From contig NZ_JARESG010000006.1 of NCBI RefSeq assembly GCF_029076445.1, positions 62,001 through 126,000 on the forward strand: a stretch of 64,000 bases of DNA, given 5' to 3'. The position numbers were made by a program, and so were the translations under genes. Source of the stretch: Pseudarthrobacter naphthalenicus. Its GTDB lineage: Bacteria; Actinomycetota; Actinomycetes; Actinomycetales; Micrococcaceae. The notes under the pieces are model-generated. The model ran no database searches. It saw nothing but the letters and a program-made list of their open reading frames with translations, and was not told the origin of the DNA. Positions 52,643-60,435 of the stretch are shown here, piece by piece (within the stretch, counting starts at the first letter, position 1; the number at the start of each line of letters is the position of its first letter).

Positions 52643-53209
52643 ATGTCAGAACACAACATCACGGGCAAGAAGGTCGCTTTCCTGCTGACGGACGGAGTGG
52701 AGCAGGTGGAGCTCACCAGCCCCTGGCAGGCAGTCAAGGACGCCGGCGGCGTGCCGACGCTGGTGGCTCCGGGCAGCGGCCGGCTGCAGGGCTACAACGG
52801 GACGGACAAGGGCGATACCTTCGACATCGACCTCACTGTGGCGGATGCCAACGCTTCGGACTTTGACGCCTTGGTTCTTCCGGGCGGGGTAGTGAATGCC
52901 GACCATCTCCGCGTGGACAAGGACGCGCAGAATTTCACGCGCAGCTTCTTTGAACAGCACAAGCCCGTGGCCTCGATCTGCCACGGCCCCTGGCTCCTGA
53001 TCGATGCCGGCGTGATCCGCGGCCGTAACGTCACCTCGTACCACACGCTCCAGACGGACCTGAAGAACGCGGGCGCCAACTGGAGTGACGAGGAAGTGGT
53101 GGTGGACCAGGGCCTCGTCACCAGCCGCAACCCGGACGACCTTCCCGCCTTCAACAGCAAACTGGTGGAGGAAATCTCGGAAGGTCAGCACGCCGGCCAG
53201 ACTGCCTAA
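52643..53209 (+). CDS. DJ-1/PfpI-family protein (class I glutamine amidotransferase-like)
   Basis: A 188-residue protein of the DJ-1/PfpI superfamily. The nucleophile Cys is in ASICHGPWLL (about residue 113), followed by the His; the conserved Glu is in DGVEQVELTSPW (about 20). This matches the YhbO/PfpI group of stress or deglycase-type proteins. The ATG at 52643 has AAAGGAGGAAAA upstream, an excellent site. Its position after TetR suggests, but does not prove, that TetR controls it. Cytoplasmic. Confidence 0.9.
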   Translation: MSEHNITGKKVAFLLTDGVEQVELTSPWQAVKDAGGVPTLVAPGSGRLQGYNGTDKGDTFDIDLTVADANASDFDALVLPGGVVNADHLRVDKDAQNFTRSFFEQHKPVASICHGPWLLIDAGVIRGRNVTSYHTLQTDLKNAGANWSDEEVVVDQGLVTSRNPDDLPAFNSKLVEEISEGQHAGQTA

Positions 53210-53241
53210 GGAATCTGCCCCGTCCCGCCGCTGTTAACACT

Positions 53242-53270
53242 TTTAAAGCGGGGGACGGCCCGGCTATTGA
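53242..53270 (+). promoter_or_regulatory. Candidate promoter of the hexapeptide-repeat gene
   Basis: TTTAAA (53242-53247), 17 bases, then TATTGA (53265-53270) lie 22 bases before the ATG at 53293. The spacing is right but both hexamers are only partial matches. Confidence 0.35.
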
Positions 53271-53292
53271 TAGAGGATGACTAGGGATTGGC

Positions 53293-53748
53293 ATGACCAG
53301 GCAGGTTGAATCGTTTGAGGACGATTCCGGTGCAGTGGTGTACTACCACCGGCACCAGAATGGCGGGGGCTTCGTTGGCCGCGGCGCTGTTGTGGCCGAC
53401 TCGGTCCGTCTGGGGCCCATGACGTATGTGGAGCCGCATGCGCGGATCGGGGCATGCACCCGGGTAGGGCACGGCAGTTGGATCGACCGCCAGGTGCAGG
53501 TGGGGGAGCGGACCATTATCGGCGACGCCGTGCGCGTGGGCAACGGAGCAATCATCGGGAACCGAGTGCACATCGGCAGCCATTCACGCATCGGCGCCGG
53601 TGCCGTCATTGGGCACGGCGCCCGGCTCGCTGCCGACAGCAGGGTGCCCGACGGCGGCCGCGTCGCCGCCCAGCCGCGGCGCCGGACCGACGTGGCGGCA
53701 ACCAAGCGTCCGAGCGTTCGCAAACAACAGAAGAAGCTGGCCGCCTGA
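53293..53748 (+). CDS. Left-handed beta-helix (hexapeptide-repeat) protein
   Basis: A 151-residue protein whose centre (about 30-120) consists of imperfect hexapeptide repeats such as VGRGAV, IGDAVR, VGNGAI, IGNRVH, IGSHSR and IGAGAV, the signature of a left-handed parallel beta-helix, as in acyltransferases and gamma-carbonic anhydrases. The catalytic residues of those enzymes are not clearly visible. The C-terminus is basic and probably disordered. The stop codon is the exact centre of an 18-bp palindromic terminator. Function unknown. Confidence 0.75.
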   Translation: MTRQVESFEDDSGAVVYYHRHQNGGGFVGRGAVVADSVRLGPMTYVEPHARIGACTRVGHGSWIDRQVQVGERTIIGDAVRVGNGAIIGNRVHIGSHSRIGAGAVIGHGARLAADSRVPDGGRVAAQPRRRTDVAATKRPSVRKQQKKLAA

Positions 53749-53766
53749 GGCGGCCAGCTTCTTCTG
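53728..53766 (+). terminator. Terminator centred on a stop codon
   Basis: An 18-bp perfect inverted repeat (CAGAAGAAGCTGGCCGCC) with only the TGA stop of the hexapeptide gene as its loop. The descending arm ends CTTCTTCT. It serves the plus strand and probably also the convergent glycerate kinase gene, whose stop is 39 bases away. Confidence 0.85.
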
Positions 53767-53804
53767 CGTCGGATCCGGTTGCGGCGGCTCGCCGGGCCCG
53801 GCGC

Positions 53805-54983
53805 CTAGAGCAGGCTGGCGCCGATGTCCCGACCGATCTGCCGGAGCAGGGCCGCAGACAGTTCGGGATCCTTGGAAGAATCCTGGTCCGTGTACTCGGC
53901 GAGCGTGTAAACGCCGGTGAGCGCTAGGTCGGACCAGCGCTCGCGCGGGAGCAGGGAGCGTCCGGCGACGGCGATGATCGGCCGGGCTCCGGACCGGCGG
54001 GCGACGGCGGCCGGCAGCTTTCCGGCCAGGGTCTGTTCGTCAAGGCTTCCCTCGCCGGTGATCACCACGTCGCAGCTCTCCTTACGGCTGTTGAAGTCCA
54101 GCAGGTCCAGGAAGAAGTCTGCCCCCGAGACCTGTTGGGCCCCGAGCAGCAGGCAGGCGAAGCCGATGCCGCCGGCGCTGCCTGAGCCCTCATGCCGGGC
54201 CAGCGTCGCGGGGCCGGATTCCCGTGCGCCCGGGAACCCGGCGCCCGGGAATCCGGCCTCGGTCAGCTGCGTGACAAAATGCGTGAGACCTTGCTCGAGT
54301 GCCAGGATCTCAGCGGGTCCGGCTCCCTTTTGCGGCCCAAAAACGGCCGGTGCGCCCTGGGGGCCGAGGAGCGGGTTGTATACGTCGCTGGCGATGATCA
54401 GGTTGGTGCCGGCGAGTTCAGGGAAGGCTGCCCGGTCCACGGAGTGGATCCGGGCCAGGGAACTGCCGGAGCCGTTCAGCTGCCGTCCATCGGCGTCCCG
54501 AAAAGTGAATCCGAGGGCGGTAAGCATCCCCATGCCGCCGTCGGTGCTGGCACTGCCGCCGAGCGCCAACACTACGGTGGCCGGGTTCAGGCTTAAGGCG
54601 AACAGGACCGCTTCGCCGAATCCGCGGCTGGAAGCGGCCATGGCTTCGGGCCGTCCGCCGGGCAGGAGACCCAGGCCGCAGGTGTTCGCCACCTCCACAA
54701 CTGCCGTGACGCCGTCGTACGCGATGCTCGCCTGGACCGGCTGGCCGGTGGGTCCGGCCACTGTGTAGCTCCGCCGGGTGAAGCCGGAGGCGACGGCGGC
54801 GTCCACGCTGCCGTCACCTCCGTCCGCGAGCGGAAGGATTTCGCAGTGGACCGTCCCGGCGCCGGTTGCTGACCGGAGTCCTGCGGCCAGGGCGTCCGCC
54901 ACTTCGCCGGCGGTGAGGCTGCCTTTGAACTTGTCGGGTGCGATGAGGGTGCGGACGTTTTTTGGGGCGGTGGTGTTGTTCAT
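53805..54983 (-). CDS. Glycerate kinase (copy 2), dicarboxylate operon
   Basis: A 392-residue type II glycerate kinase, a paralogue of the 8777 gene. Hallmarks are LIAPDKFKGSLTAGEVADAL at the N-terminus, ADGGDGS (about 58), LALGGSASTDGGMGML (about 137), FGPQKGAG (about 216) and ITGEGSLDEQTLAGKLP (about 305). The ATG at 54983 is one base after the dctA stop (54985), so it is the last gene of the operon with dctA and tartrate dehydrogenase. D-glycerate released from tartrate or hydroxypyruvate would be phosphorylated to 2-phosphoglycerate. Confidence 0.92.
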   Translation of the reverse strand: MNNTTAPKNVRTLIAPDKFKGSLTAGEVADALAAGLRSATGAGTVHCEILPLADGGDGSVDAAVASGFTRRSYTVAGPTGQPVQASIAYDGVTAVVEVANTCGLGLLPGGRPEAMAASSRGFGEAVLFALSLNPATVVLALGGSASTDGGMGMLTALGFTFRDADGRQLNGSGSSLARIHSVDRAAFPELAGTNLIIASDVYNPLLGPQGAPAVFGPQKGAGPAEILALEQGLTHFVTQLTEAGFPGAGFPGARESGPATLARHEGSGSAGGIGFACLLLGAQQVSGADFFLDLLDFNSRKESCDVVITGEGSLDEQTLAGKLPAAVARRSGARPIIAVAGRSLLPRERWSDLALTGVYTLAEYTDQDSSKDPELSAALLRQIGRDIGASLL

Positions 54984-54984
54984 G

Positions 54985-56394
54985 TCAGACGGATTCCGAG
55001 TAGGCCGGGCGGCGATCATGGGCGGTGGAAGGCTCGACGGCGGAGGGTGCCGCGGGTGCCGGACCTTCAGTTACTGCCGGCATGGGCTCCACGTATTCTC
55101 CGGCAAAGACCCGGCGGGCCCGGTCAGCGTCCAGGGTGCGGTCCCACCAGGCGATGAAGAGGGTGGCCACCGCGTTGCCGGTGAAGTTCACCAGCGCCCG
55201 GCACTCGGACATGAACTTGTCGATGCCGAAAATGAGCATGATGCCGGCCGCGGGGATGGTACCGAGCGTCGTCAGGGTAGCGGTCAGGGCGATGAAACCG
55301 CCGCCCGCCACTCCCGCCGCGCCCTTCGAAGTCAGCAGCATGACCGCGAGCAGGCCGAGCTGCTGTCCGATGCTCAGGTGCGTGTTGGTGGCCTGCGCGA
55401 TGTAAAGGGCGGCCAGGGAGAGGTAGATCGCGGCGCCGTCGAGGTTGAAGCTGTAGCCGGTGGGAACCACCAGGCCCACTGTTTCTTTTTTGACGCCGGC
55501 GTGCTCGAGCTTGCGCATCAGCCCGGGCAGGGCGGGCTCGGCGGTGGAGGTGCCCAGGATGAGCATGTACTCCTCTTTGAGGTGGCGGATCATGGTGAAG
55601 ATGTTCAGCTTGAGGAAGGCCATCACGGAACCGAGGACCACCACCACAAAGAGGATTGAGGTGACGTAGAAGAGCGCGATCAGCCCGCCCATGCTGGTGA
55701 GGGAGGACACCCCGTACTTGCCCACCGCGAAGGCCATGGCGCCGAAGGCTCCCAGCGGGGCTGCCTTCATGATGAAGCCCAGGATCTTGAACATCACCCC
55801 GGTGAGTCGCTGCACGCCGTCCAGGACGGGGGCGCCCACCTTGCCGATGGCGTTCAGGGCGATGCCGAAGACGACGGCGATGAAGATGATCTGAAGGATG
55901 TCACCCTCGACGAACGGCCCCACAACGCTGTTGGGAATGATGTGGGCGAGGAACTGCCACCACTCCTGGTGCTGGCCGGCGTCGATCAGCTTGGCGGCGG
56001 AATCCGAGGTCTTAATGGTGCTGGCGTCCACGTTCATGCCCTCGCCAAGGCGGAAGATGTTGATGGCCACCAGGCCGAAAATCAGGGCAAAGATGGTGCC
56101 CACCTGGAAATAGGTCAGGGCTTTCAGGCCCGTCATGCCGACTTTCTTCAGGTCGGCGACGCTGGCGATGCCGCCCACGATGGTCAGGAACACGATGGGC
56201 CCGATGAGCATCTTCATGGAGTTCACGAAGGTGGTGCCGATGGGTTCCATGGCAATGCCGGCGGTGGGTGCGAGCCAGCCGACCAGAATGCCGATAACAA
56301 TGGCGGTCAGTACCCAGAAGTAGAGCTGCCGGTACCAACGTGTCTTGGGGGCCGGCGCTGCTGCAGCCGGGCCCGTGGTGGTGCTGTAATCCAT
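54985..56394 (-). CDS. dctA: C4-dicarboxylate transporter DctA
   Basis: A 469-residue secondary transporter of the dicarboxylate/amino acid:cation symporter family, with about 8-9 membrane helices and two re-entrant loops. Family blocks are IGPIVFLTIVGGIASV (about 75), STAEPALPGLMRKL (serine-rich loop, about 280), GYSFNLDGAAIYLSLAALYIAQA (about 310) and TSKGAAGVAGGGFIAL (about 360). Typical substrates are succinate, malate and fumarate; the operon setting suggests that tartrate or D-malate may also be a substrate. The gene follows tartrate dehydrogenase with about 130 bases between. Confidence 0.92.
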   Translation of the reverse strand: MDYSTTTGPAAAAPAPKTRWYRQLYFWVLTAIVIGILVGWLAPTAGIAMEPIGTTFVNSMKMLIGPIVFLTIVGGIASVADLKKVGMTGLKALTYFQVGTIFALIFGLVAINIFRLGEGMNVDASTIKTSDSAAKLIDAGQHQEWWQFLAHIIPNSVVGPFVEGDILQIIFIAVVFGIALNAIGKVGAPVLDGVQRLTGVMFKILGFIMKAAPLGAFGAMAFAVGKYGVSSLTSMGGLIALFYVTSILFVVVVLGSVMAFLKLNIFTMIRHLKEEYMLILGTSTAEPALPGLMRKLEHAGVKKETVGLVVPTGYSFNLDGAAIYLSLAALYIAQATNTHLSIGQQLGLLAVMLLTSKGAAGVAGGGFIALTATLTTLGTIPAAGIMLIFGIDKFMSECRALVNFTGNAVATLFIAWWDRTLDADRARRVFAGEYVEPMPAVTEGPAPAAPSAVEPSTAHDRRPAYSESV

Positions 56395-56524
56395 GATTCC
56401 TACCTCATTGGGGAATGGCGCTGGAAGGTGGTGGTGGGACGCCGCGTGGACTTCCGCGGGGAGGGTCCGACGGCGGCCGGACAGCCGCCGTCGGACGTTC
56501 TGGTGCGTGGGAAATGAAGTCTTT

Positions 56525-57622
56525 TTAGACCGCGGCGGGTGCGAGAGTAAGTGCCTTGATGATGGCCTCGGTGACGTCGTCCGTCCGGGCGTCGCCGCCG
56601 ACGTCGCGGGTCAGGTGGCCGGAGCCGGTGGCTGCCTCGATGGCGGCCTCCACCCGGCGGGCCTCCCCGTGCAGGCCGAAGTGGTCCAGCATGAGGGCGG
56701 CGCTGGCGATGGCGCCGATCGGGTTGCTGATGCCCTGGCCGGCGATGTCCGGAGCGGAGCCGTGGACTGGTTCGAACATGGACGGGAAGCGGCGTTCGGG
56801 GTTCAGGTTGGCGCTCGCCGCCAGGCCCAGGCTGCCGGCCAGGGCGGAACCGAGGTCGGAGAGGATGTCCGCGTTCAGGTTTGATGCGACCACCACGGAG
56901 AGCTCTTCGGGCTTGAGGATGAACTTGGCGCTCATGGCATCCACCAGGACACTTTCGGTCTGCACGTCCGGGTAATCCAGTGCCACGCGATTGAAGACTT
57001 CGTCCCAGAGGACCATGCCGTACTGCTGGGCGTTGGACTTGGTGACCGACGAAACCTTTTTGACCGTGCGGGTCCGGGCGAGATCGAAGGCGAAGCGCAT
57101 GATGCGCTCGCAGCCTTTCTCGGTGAACAGCGCGGTCTGCAGTGCCACCTCGTTGCCGGGGCCGCGGCCGCTGAGGTTGCGGCCGCCCAGGCCGGCGTAT
57201 TCGCCTTCGCTGTTTTCGCGGACCACAACCCAGTCAAGCTCGGTGTTGTCGGCCTTGCGCAGCGGGGACTGGATGCCGGGCAGGAACTTCACGGGGCGGA
57301 TGTTGGCCCACTGGTCGAAGTTCTGCGTGATGTTCAGTCGCAGGCCCCAGAGGCTGATGTGGTCCGGGACGTTTTCCCAGCCGACGGCGCCGAAGTAGAT
57401 TGCGTCGAAGTCCTTGAGTGCTTCCAGGCCCTTGGGGTCCATCATCTGGCCGGTCTTCCGGTAGTAGTCGCAGCCCCAGGGGAACTCGGTCCAGTCGAAA
57501 GCGAACTTGCCGTTGGAGTTCTCTGCAAGGGCCTCAAGGACGCGGCGGCCGGCCGAAACAACTTCCTTGCCCACACCGTCCGCAGGGATCGATGCAATGC
57601 TGAATTTCTGGGTGGCGCTCAT
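56525..57622 (-). CDS. Tartrate dehydrogenase/D-malate dehydrogenase family
   Basis: A 365-residue NAD-dependent beta-decarboxylating dehydrogenase. It belongs to the isocitrate/isopropylmalate superfamily: PADGVGKEV near the N-terminus, GAVGWENVPDH (about 80), RPVKFLPGIQSPLR (about 110), VVRENSEGEYAG (about 138), VASNLNADILSDLGSAL (about 245) and EPVHGSAPDIAGQ (about 285). The GCDYYRKTGQMM and LWGLRL features fit the tartrate dehydrogenase (TtuC/YeaU) subgroup rather than LeuB. It oxidises tartrate or D-malate, and some members release D-glycerate. Strong site GAGGAGGTAGGCAC. Confidence 0.85.
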   Translation of the reverse strand: MSATQKFSIASIPADGVGKEVVSAGRRVLEALAENSNGKFAFDWTEFPWGCDYYRKTGQMMDPKGLEALKDFDAIYFGAVGWENVPDHISLWGLRLNITQNFDQWANIRPVKFLPGIQSPLRKADNTELDWVVVRENSEGEYAGLGGRNLSGRGPGNEVALQTALFTEKGCERIMRFAFDLARTRTVKKVSSVTKSNAQQYGMVLWDEVFNRVALDYPDVQTESVLVDAMSAKFILKPEELSVVVASNLNADILSDLGSALAGSLGLAASANLNPERRFPSMFEPVHGSAPDIAGQGISNPIGAIASAALMLDHFGLHGEARRVEAAIEAATGSGHLTRDVGGDARTDDVTEAIIKALTLAPAAV

Positions 57623-57744
57623 GTGCCTACCTCCTCGTTGAGTTTGTTAGCAGTGAGCCTGTTGTGCGGGTCACACTGTTCTTCCTCTTCAAGTAGACGG
57701 GCGGCGGGCAGGCAGCGTCCAAGACCAAGATCCGATCCGCTAGA

Positions 57745-57757
57745 TAGGTTTTACCTA
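57745..57757 (-). promoter_or_regulatory. Candidate LysR binding site (T-N11-A)
   Basis: TAGGTTTTACCTA is an inverted repeat with the T-N11-A spacing typical of LysR operators, 123 bases upstream of the tartrate dehydrogenase ATG. It lies in the 214-base gap between LysR and its probable target. Confidence 0.55.
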
Positions 57758-57768
57758 CCGATAAATTC

Positions 57769-57828
57769 ATCGATTGCTCCGTAACTGCCGTTATGAGCAC
57801 TCGAAAGTGCCATATTGGAGCAATCGAT
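57769..57828. repeat. Nested palindrome between LysR and tartrate dehydrogenase
   Basis: Outer arms ATCGATTGCTCC (57769-57780) and GGAGCAATCGAT (57817-57828) are perfect inverted repeats of 12 bp. A small hairpin GCACT-CGAA-AGTGC (57797-57810) sits inside. It may be the terminator for LysR. Confidence 0.75.
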
Positions 57829-57836
57829 GGGGGGAG

Positions 57837-58721
57837 CTAGTCCACGTGCTCGGCGGCCACTTTCAGGAAGGCCTGCGCCGCGGGGGTCAGGCCGTCCTTC
57901 CGGCTCAGGATGGCCACGTCCAGATGGGACACCGGTTCGATCAGCAGCGTACGGAGCCCGGCTTTGTGGGCGGTGGGCGCCCAGGACGAGGGCATCACCG
58001 CGTGTCCGACGCCCGCCAGCACCAGCGGCAGGATGGAGGTCCGGTGTGCCACTTCGACGACGATCTCTACCTGGACCCCGTGCGCCAGGGCGTCGTCGAC
58101 CAGCCACCGCATCAGCGATCCCCGCTGGCTGGCAATCAGGCGGTGACCGCCCAGGTCTTCGCGCTGGATGGCCGGCCCCGGGCGGAAGGTGTCCGCCTGC
58201 GGGTTAACGATCAGGATCAGTGGCTGGCGCTCCAGGTCCAGGACGTTGACGCCCGGCACCCTGATGGGCATGGGGGATCCCGCCAGGCCAATTTCCGTGC
58301 TTCCGCTCCGGACCGATTCGATTACTTCTTCCGGGGTGAAGGCAGCGCTGACGTTGAGCCGTACGGACGGGTGAACCCGGGTAAAGCCGGCGATCATGGA
58401 CGTCAGCGGTTCGATGCCGGGGGACGGCATGGTGATGATGTCGAGCTTTCCGCTGCGGACGCCACGCAGGGCTTGGACGGCTGACTGTGCGGCGTCCAGG
58501 TCCCGCATGACCAAGCGGGCCGGCCCCACCAGTTCCTTGCCGGCGTCACTGAGCACAGCTCGGCGGCCGATCCGGTGAAAGAGCGGTACGCCCAGTTCCT
58601 TTTCCAGGCTGGCGATGGTCTGGGACAGCGACGGCTGGGCGATCAGCAGGTGCTCCGCAGCCCGGTTGAATCCGTCATGGTCAACAACGGCCAGGAAATA
58701 CTTCAGTTTCCGGGTGTCCAC
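57837..58721 (-). CDS. LysR-family transcriptional regulator
   Basis: A 294-residue LysR-type regulator. The winged HTH is at about residues 3-62 (YFLAVVDHDGFNRAAEHLLIAQPSLSQTIASLEKELGVPLF), followed by the inducer-binding domain of two alpha/beta halves (about 90-290). It lies upstream of, and in the same direction as, tartrate dehydrogenase, with a T-N11-A site between, and so probably activates the dicarboxylate operon in response to a dicarboxylate. It is divergent from the DHA2 exporter gene, so regulation of that gene is also possible. Start ATG 58721. Confidence 0.9.
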   Translation of the reverse strand: MDTRKLKYFLAVVDHDGFNRAAEHLLIAQPSLSQTIASLEKELGVPLFHRIGRRAVLSDAGKELVGPARLVMRDLDAAQSAVQALRGVRSGKLDIITMPSPGIEPLTSMIAGFTRVHPSVRLNVSAAFTPEEVIESVRSGSTEIGLAGSPMPIRVPGVNVLDLERQPLILIVNPQADTFRPGPAIQREDLGGHRLIASQRGSLMRWLVDDALAHGVQVEIVVEVAHRTSILPLVLAGVGHAVMPSSWAPTAHKAGLRTLLIEPVSHLDVAILSRKDGLTPAAQAFLKVAAEHVD

Positions 58722-58847
58722 GCCAAACAGCCTACGCGCAGCAAAGAAAAACCCCGTGCGCAGGAATGGCTGCGGCGAGTACAGTGTTGGAATCTGCAGC
58801 GACGATGCTCGCGCGCCACTTCATTCTTACTCCCTGAGGGAACACCC

Positions 58848-60350
58848 ATGTCTACAGAAGTCTCTTCGAACGCCTCCGGTCAGCCGGGCCCGCCCGGGCA
58901 GTCCGGCCAAACCGGCGAGCCCGCACAGGCCTCGGCGTCGAAGTCCGCCGCGCCGGAGAAGCTGTCCCGGGAGTCGGTGACCATCATCGCCACCCTGCTC
59001 GTGGCGACCTTCGTGGTGATCCTGAACGAGACCATCATGAACGTTGCGCTGCAGCGGCTGATGGTGGACCTCGGAGTGGACGCGCCCACCGTGCAGTGGC
59101 TCTCCACCGGCTTTATGCTCACCATGGCCGTCGTCATCCCCACCACCGGGTTCATCCTGCAGAGCCTGTCCACCCGTGCCGTCTTTATGCTGGCCATGGG
59201 CCTCTTCGCCGCGGGCACTGCGCTCGCTGCCGTGGCACCAGGCTTTGAAATCCTGCTTCTGGCGCGCATCATCCAGGCCGGCGGCACCGCCATCATGCTG
59301 CCGTTGCTGATGACCACCATCCTTACGCTTGTCCCGCTGGGCAGGCGGGGCGCAGTGATGGGTAACGTCAGCATCGCGATCTCCGTGGCACCGGCCATGG
59401 GCCCCACCGTCTCCGGGCTGATCCTGGAGCACTTCACGTGGCGCTTTATGTTTGTCTTTGTCCTTCCGGTCGCACTGGCTGCCCTGGCCATCGGGGCGAA
59501 GTACCTGACGAACGTGGGCGAGACCGAAAAGACCAAGCTCGACTTCCTCTCGGTACTTCTGACGGTCCCCGCTTTCGGCGGACTCGTGTACGGCCTGAGC
59601 CAGATCGGCGGCGGCCAGAGCGGCCCCGGCGCAGTGGCCATCGCGGCGCTGGCCATCGGCGTGGCCAGCCTGGCGGTCTTTGTGCTCCGCCAACTCAGGC
59701 TGCAGAAGGCGGATGCTCCGCTGCTGGACCTCAGGGCCTTCAACTTCCGCATGTTCACGGTGTCGGTGCTGCTCATGGTGGTGGCCATGATGGCATTGTT
59801 CGGGACTGTCATCCTGCTGCCGCTGTACCTGCAGGAAGTCCGCGGCCTGGGTTCGCTGGAGACGGGCCTCGTGCTGCTCCCGGGCGGCCTGGCGATGGGC
59901 CTGCTGGGCCCGTTCATCGGGCGGCTGTTCGACAAAGTGGGCCCGCTGCCGCTGACCGTGACTGGCTCGGTCCTGATGGTGGTTACCCTCTGGCAGTTCT
60001 CCATGCTCGACGCCGGCACTGAGGTGTGGTGGATCGTGACCCTGCACGTCGTCCTGAGCTTCGGCCTCGCGTTGCTGTTCACACCGGCGTTCACCACCGG
60101 CCTGAATCCGCTCCCGCCGCATCTCTACTCCCACGGGTCCGCCATCATGAGCACCTCGCAGCAGGTTGCCGGCGCCGCCGGTACGGCGCTGCTGGTGTCC
60201 ATCTTTGCGGTGGTGTCGGCGTCCTCCGGGCTGGTGGCGGGCATGAGTGCCGCCTTCCTGACGGCGACTGTCATAGCCTTTGCCGCCGTCGTGCTTTCCG
60301 CGATGATGCGCAAAACGGAAGGTGCCGCGCCGGGTCACGCCGCCCACTGA
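58848..60350 (+). CDS. MFS multidrug exporter, DHA2 (14-TM) family
   Basis: A 500-residue major facilitator of the DHA2 drug:H+ antiporter family (EmrB/QacA-like), with about 14 membrane helices. Motif C is present as SIAISVAPAMGPTVSGLIL (about 177-195); the early block VILNETIMNVALQRLM (about 55) is typical, and the N-terminus is a 35-residue low-complexity tail (NASGQPGPPGQSG). The ATG at 58848 has GAGGGA upstream; the in-frame open region to 58575 overlaps LysR. It is divergent from LysR. Substrates unknown. Confidence 0.92.
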   Translation: MSTEVSSNASGQPGPPGQSGQTGEPAQASASKSAAPEKLSRESVTIIATLLVATFVVILNETIMNVALQRLMVDLGVDAPTVQWLSTGFMLTMAVVIPTTGFILQSLSTRAVFMLAMGLFAAGTALAAVAPGFEILLLARIIQAGGTAIMLPLLMTTILTLVPLGRRGAVMGNVSIAISVAPAMGPTVSGLILEHFTWRFMFVFVLPVALAALAIGAKYLTNVGETEKTKLDFLSVLLTVPAFGGLVYGLSQIGGGQSGPGAVAIAALAIGVASLAVFVLRQLRLQKADAPLLDLRAFNFRMFTVSVLLMVVAMMALFGTVILLPLYLQEVRGLGSLETGLVLLPGGLAMGLLGPFIGRLFDKVGPLPLTVTGSVLMVVTLWQFSMLDAGTEVWWIVTLHVVLSFGLALLFTPAFTTGLNPLPPHLYSHGSAIMSTSQQVAGAAGTALLVSIFAVVSASSGLVAGMSAAFLTATVIAFAAVVLSAMMRKTEGAAPGHAAH

Positions 60351-60368
60351 CCCAACTAAGCGCACTCA

Positions 60369-60435
60369 CCCAACTGGGTAGCACTATGTGTCGTTTTGAG
60401 CGCTCAAAACGACACATACTGCTACCTACTTGGGG
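60369..60435. repeat. Long palindrome (about 33-nt arms, no loop)
   Basis: Arms 60369-60401 and 60402-60435 pair with three mismatches and no loop; the central 28 nt (60388-60415, GTGTCGTTTTGAGC and its inverse) are a perfect palindrome. It lies between the convergent MFS and hydrolase genes and contains the stop codon of the hydrolase (60422-60424). Confidence 0.9.

Noticed and set aside
58827..60365. A 512-residue minus-strand open frame opposite the MFS gene
   Set aside because: It is His/Gln/Asp-rich low-complexity sequence with no domain and mirrors a real, strongly recognisable transporter; it is a high-GC shadow frame.
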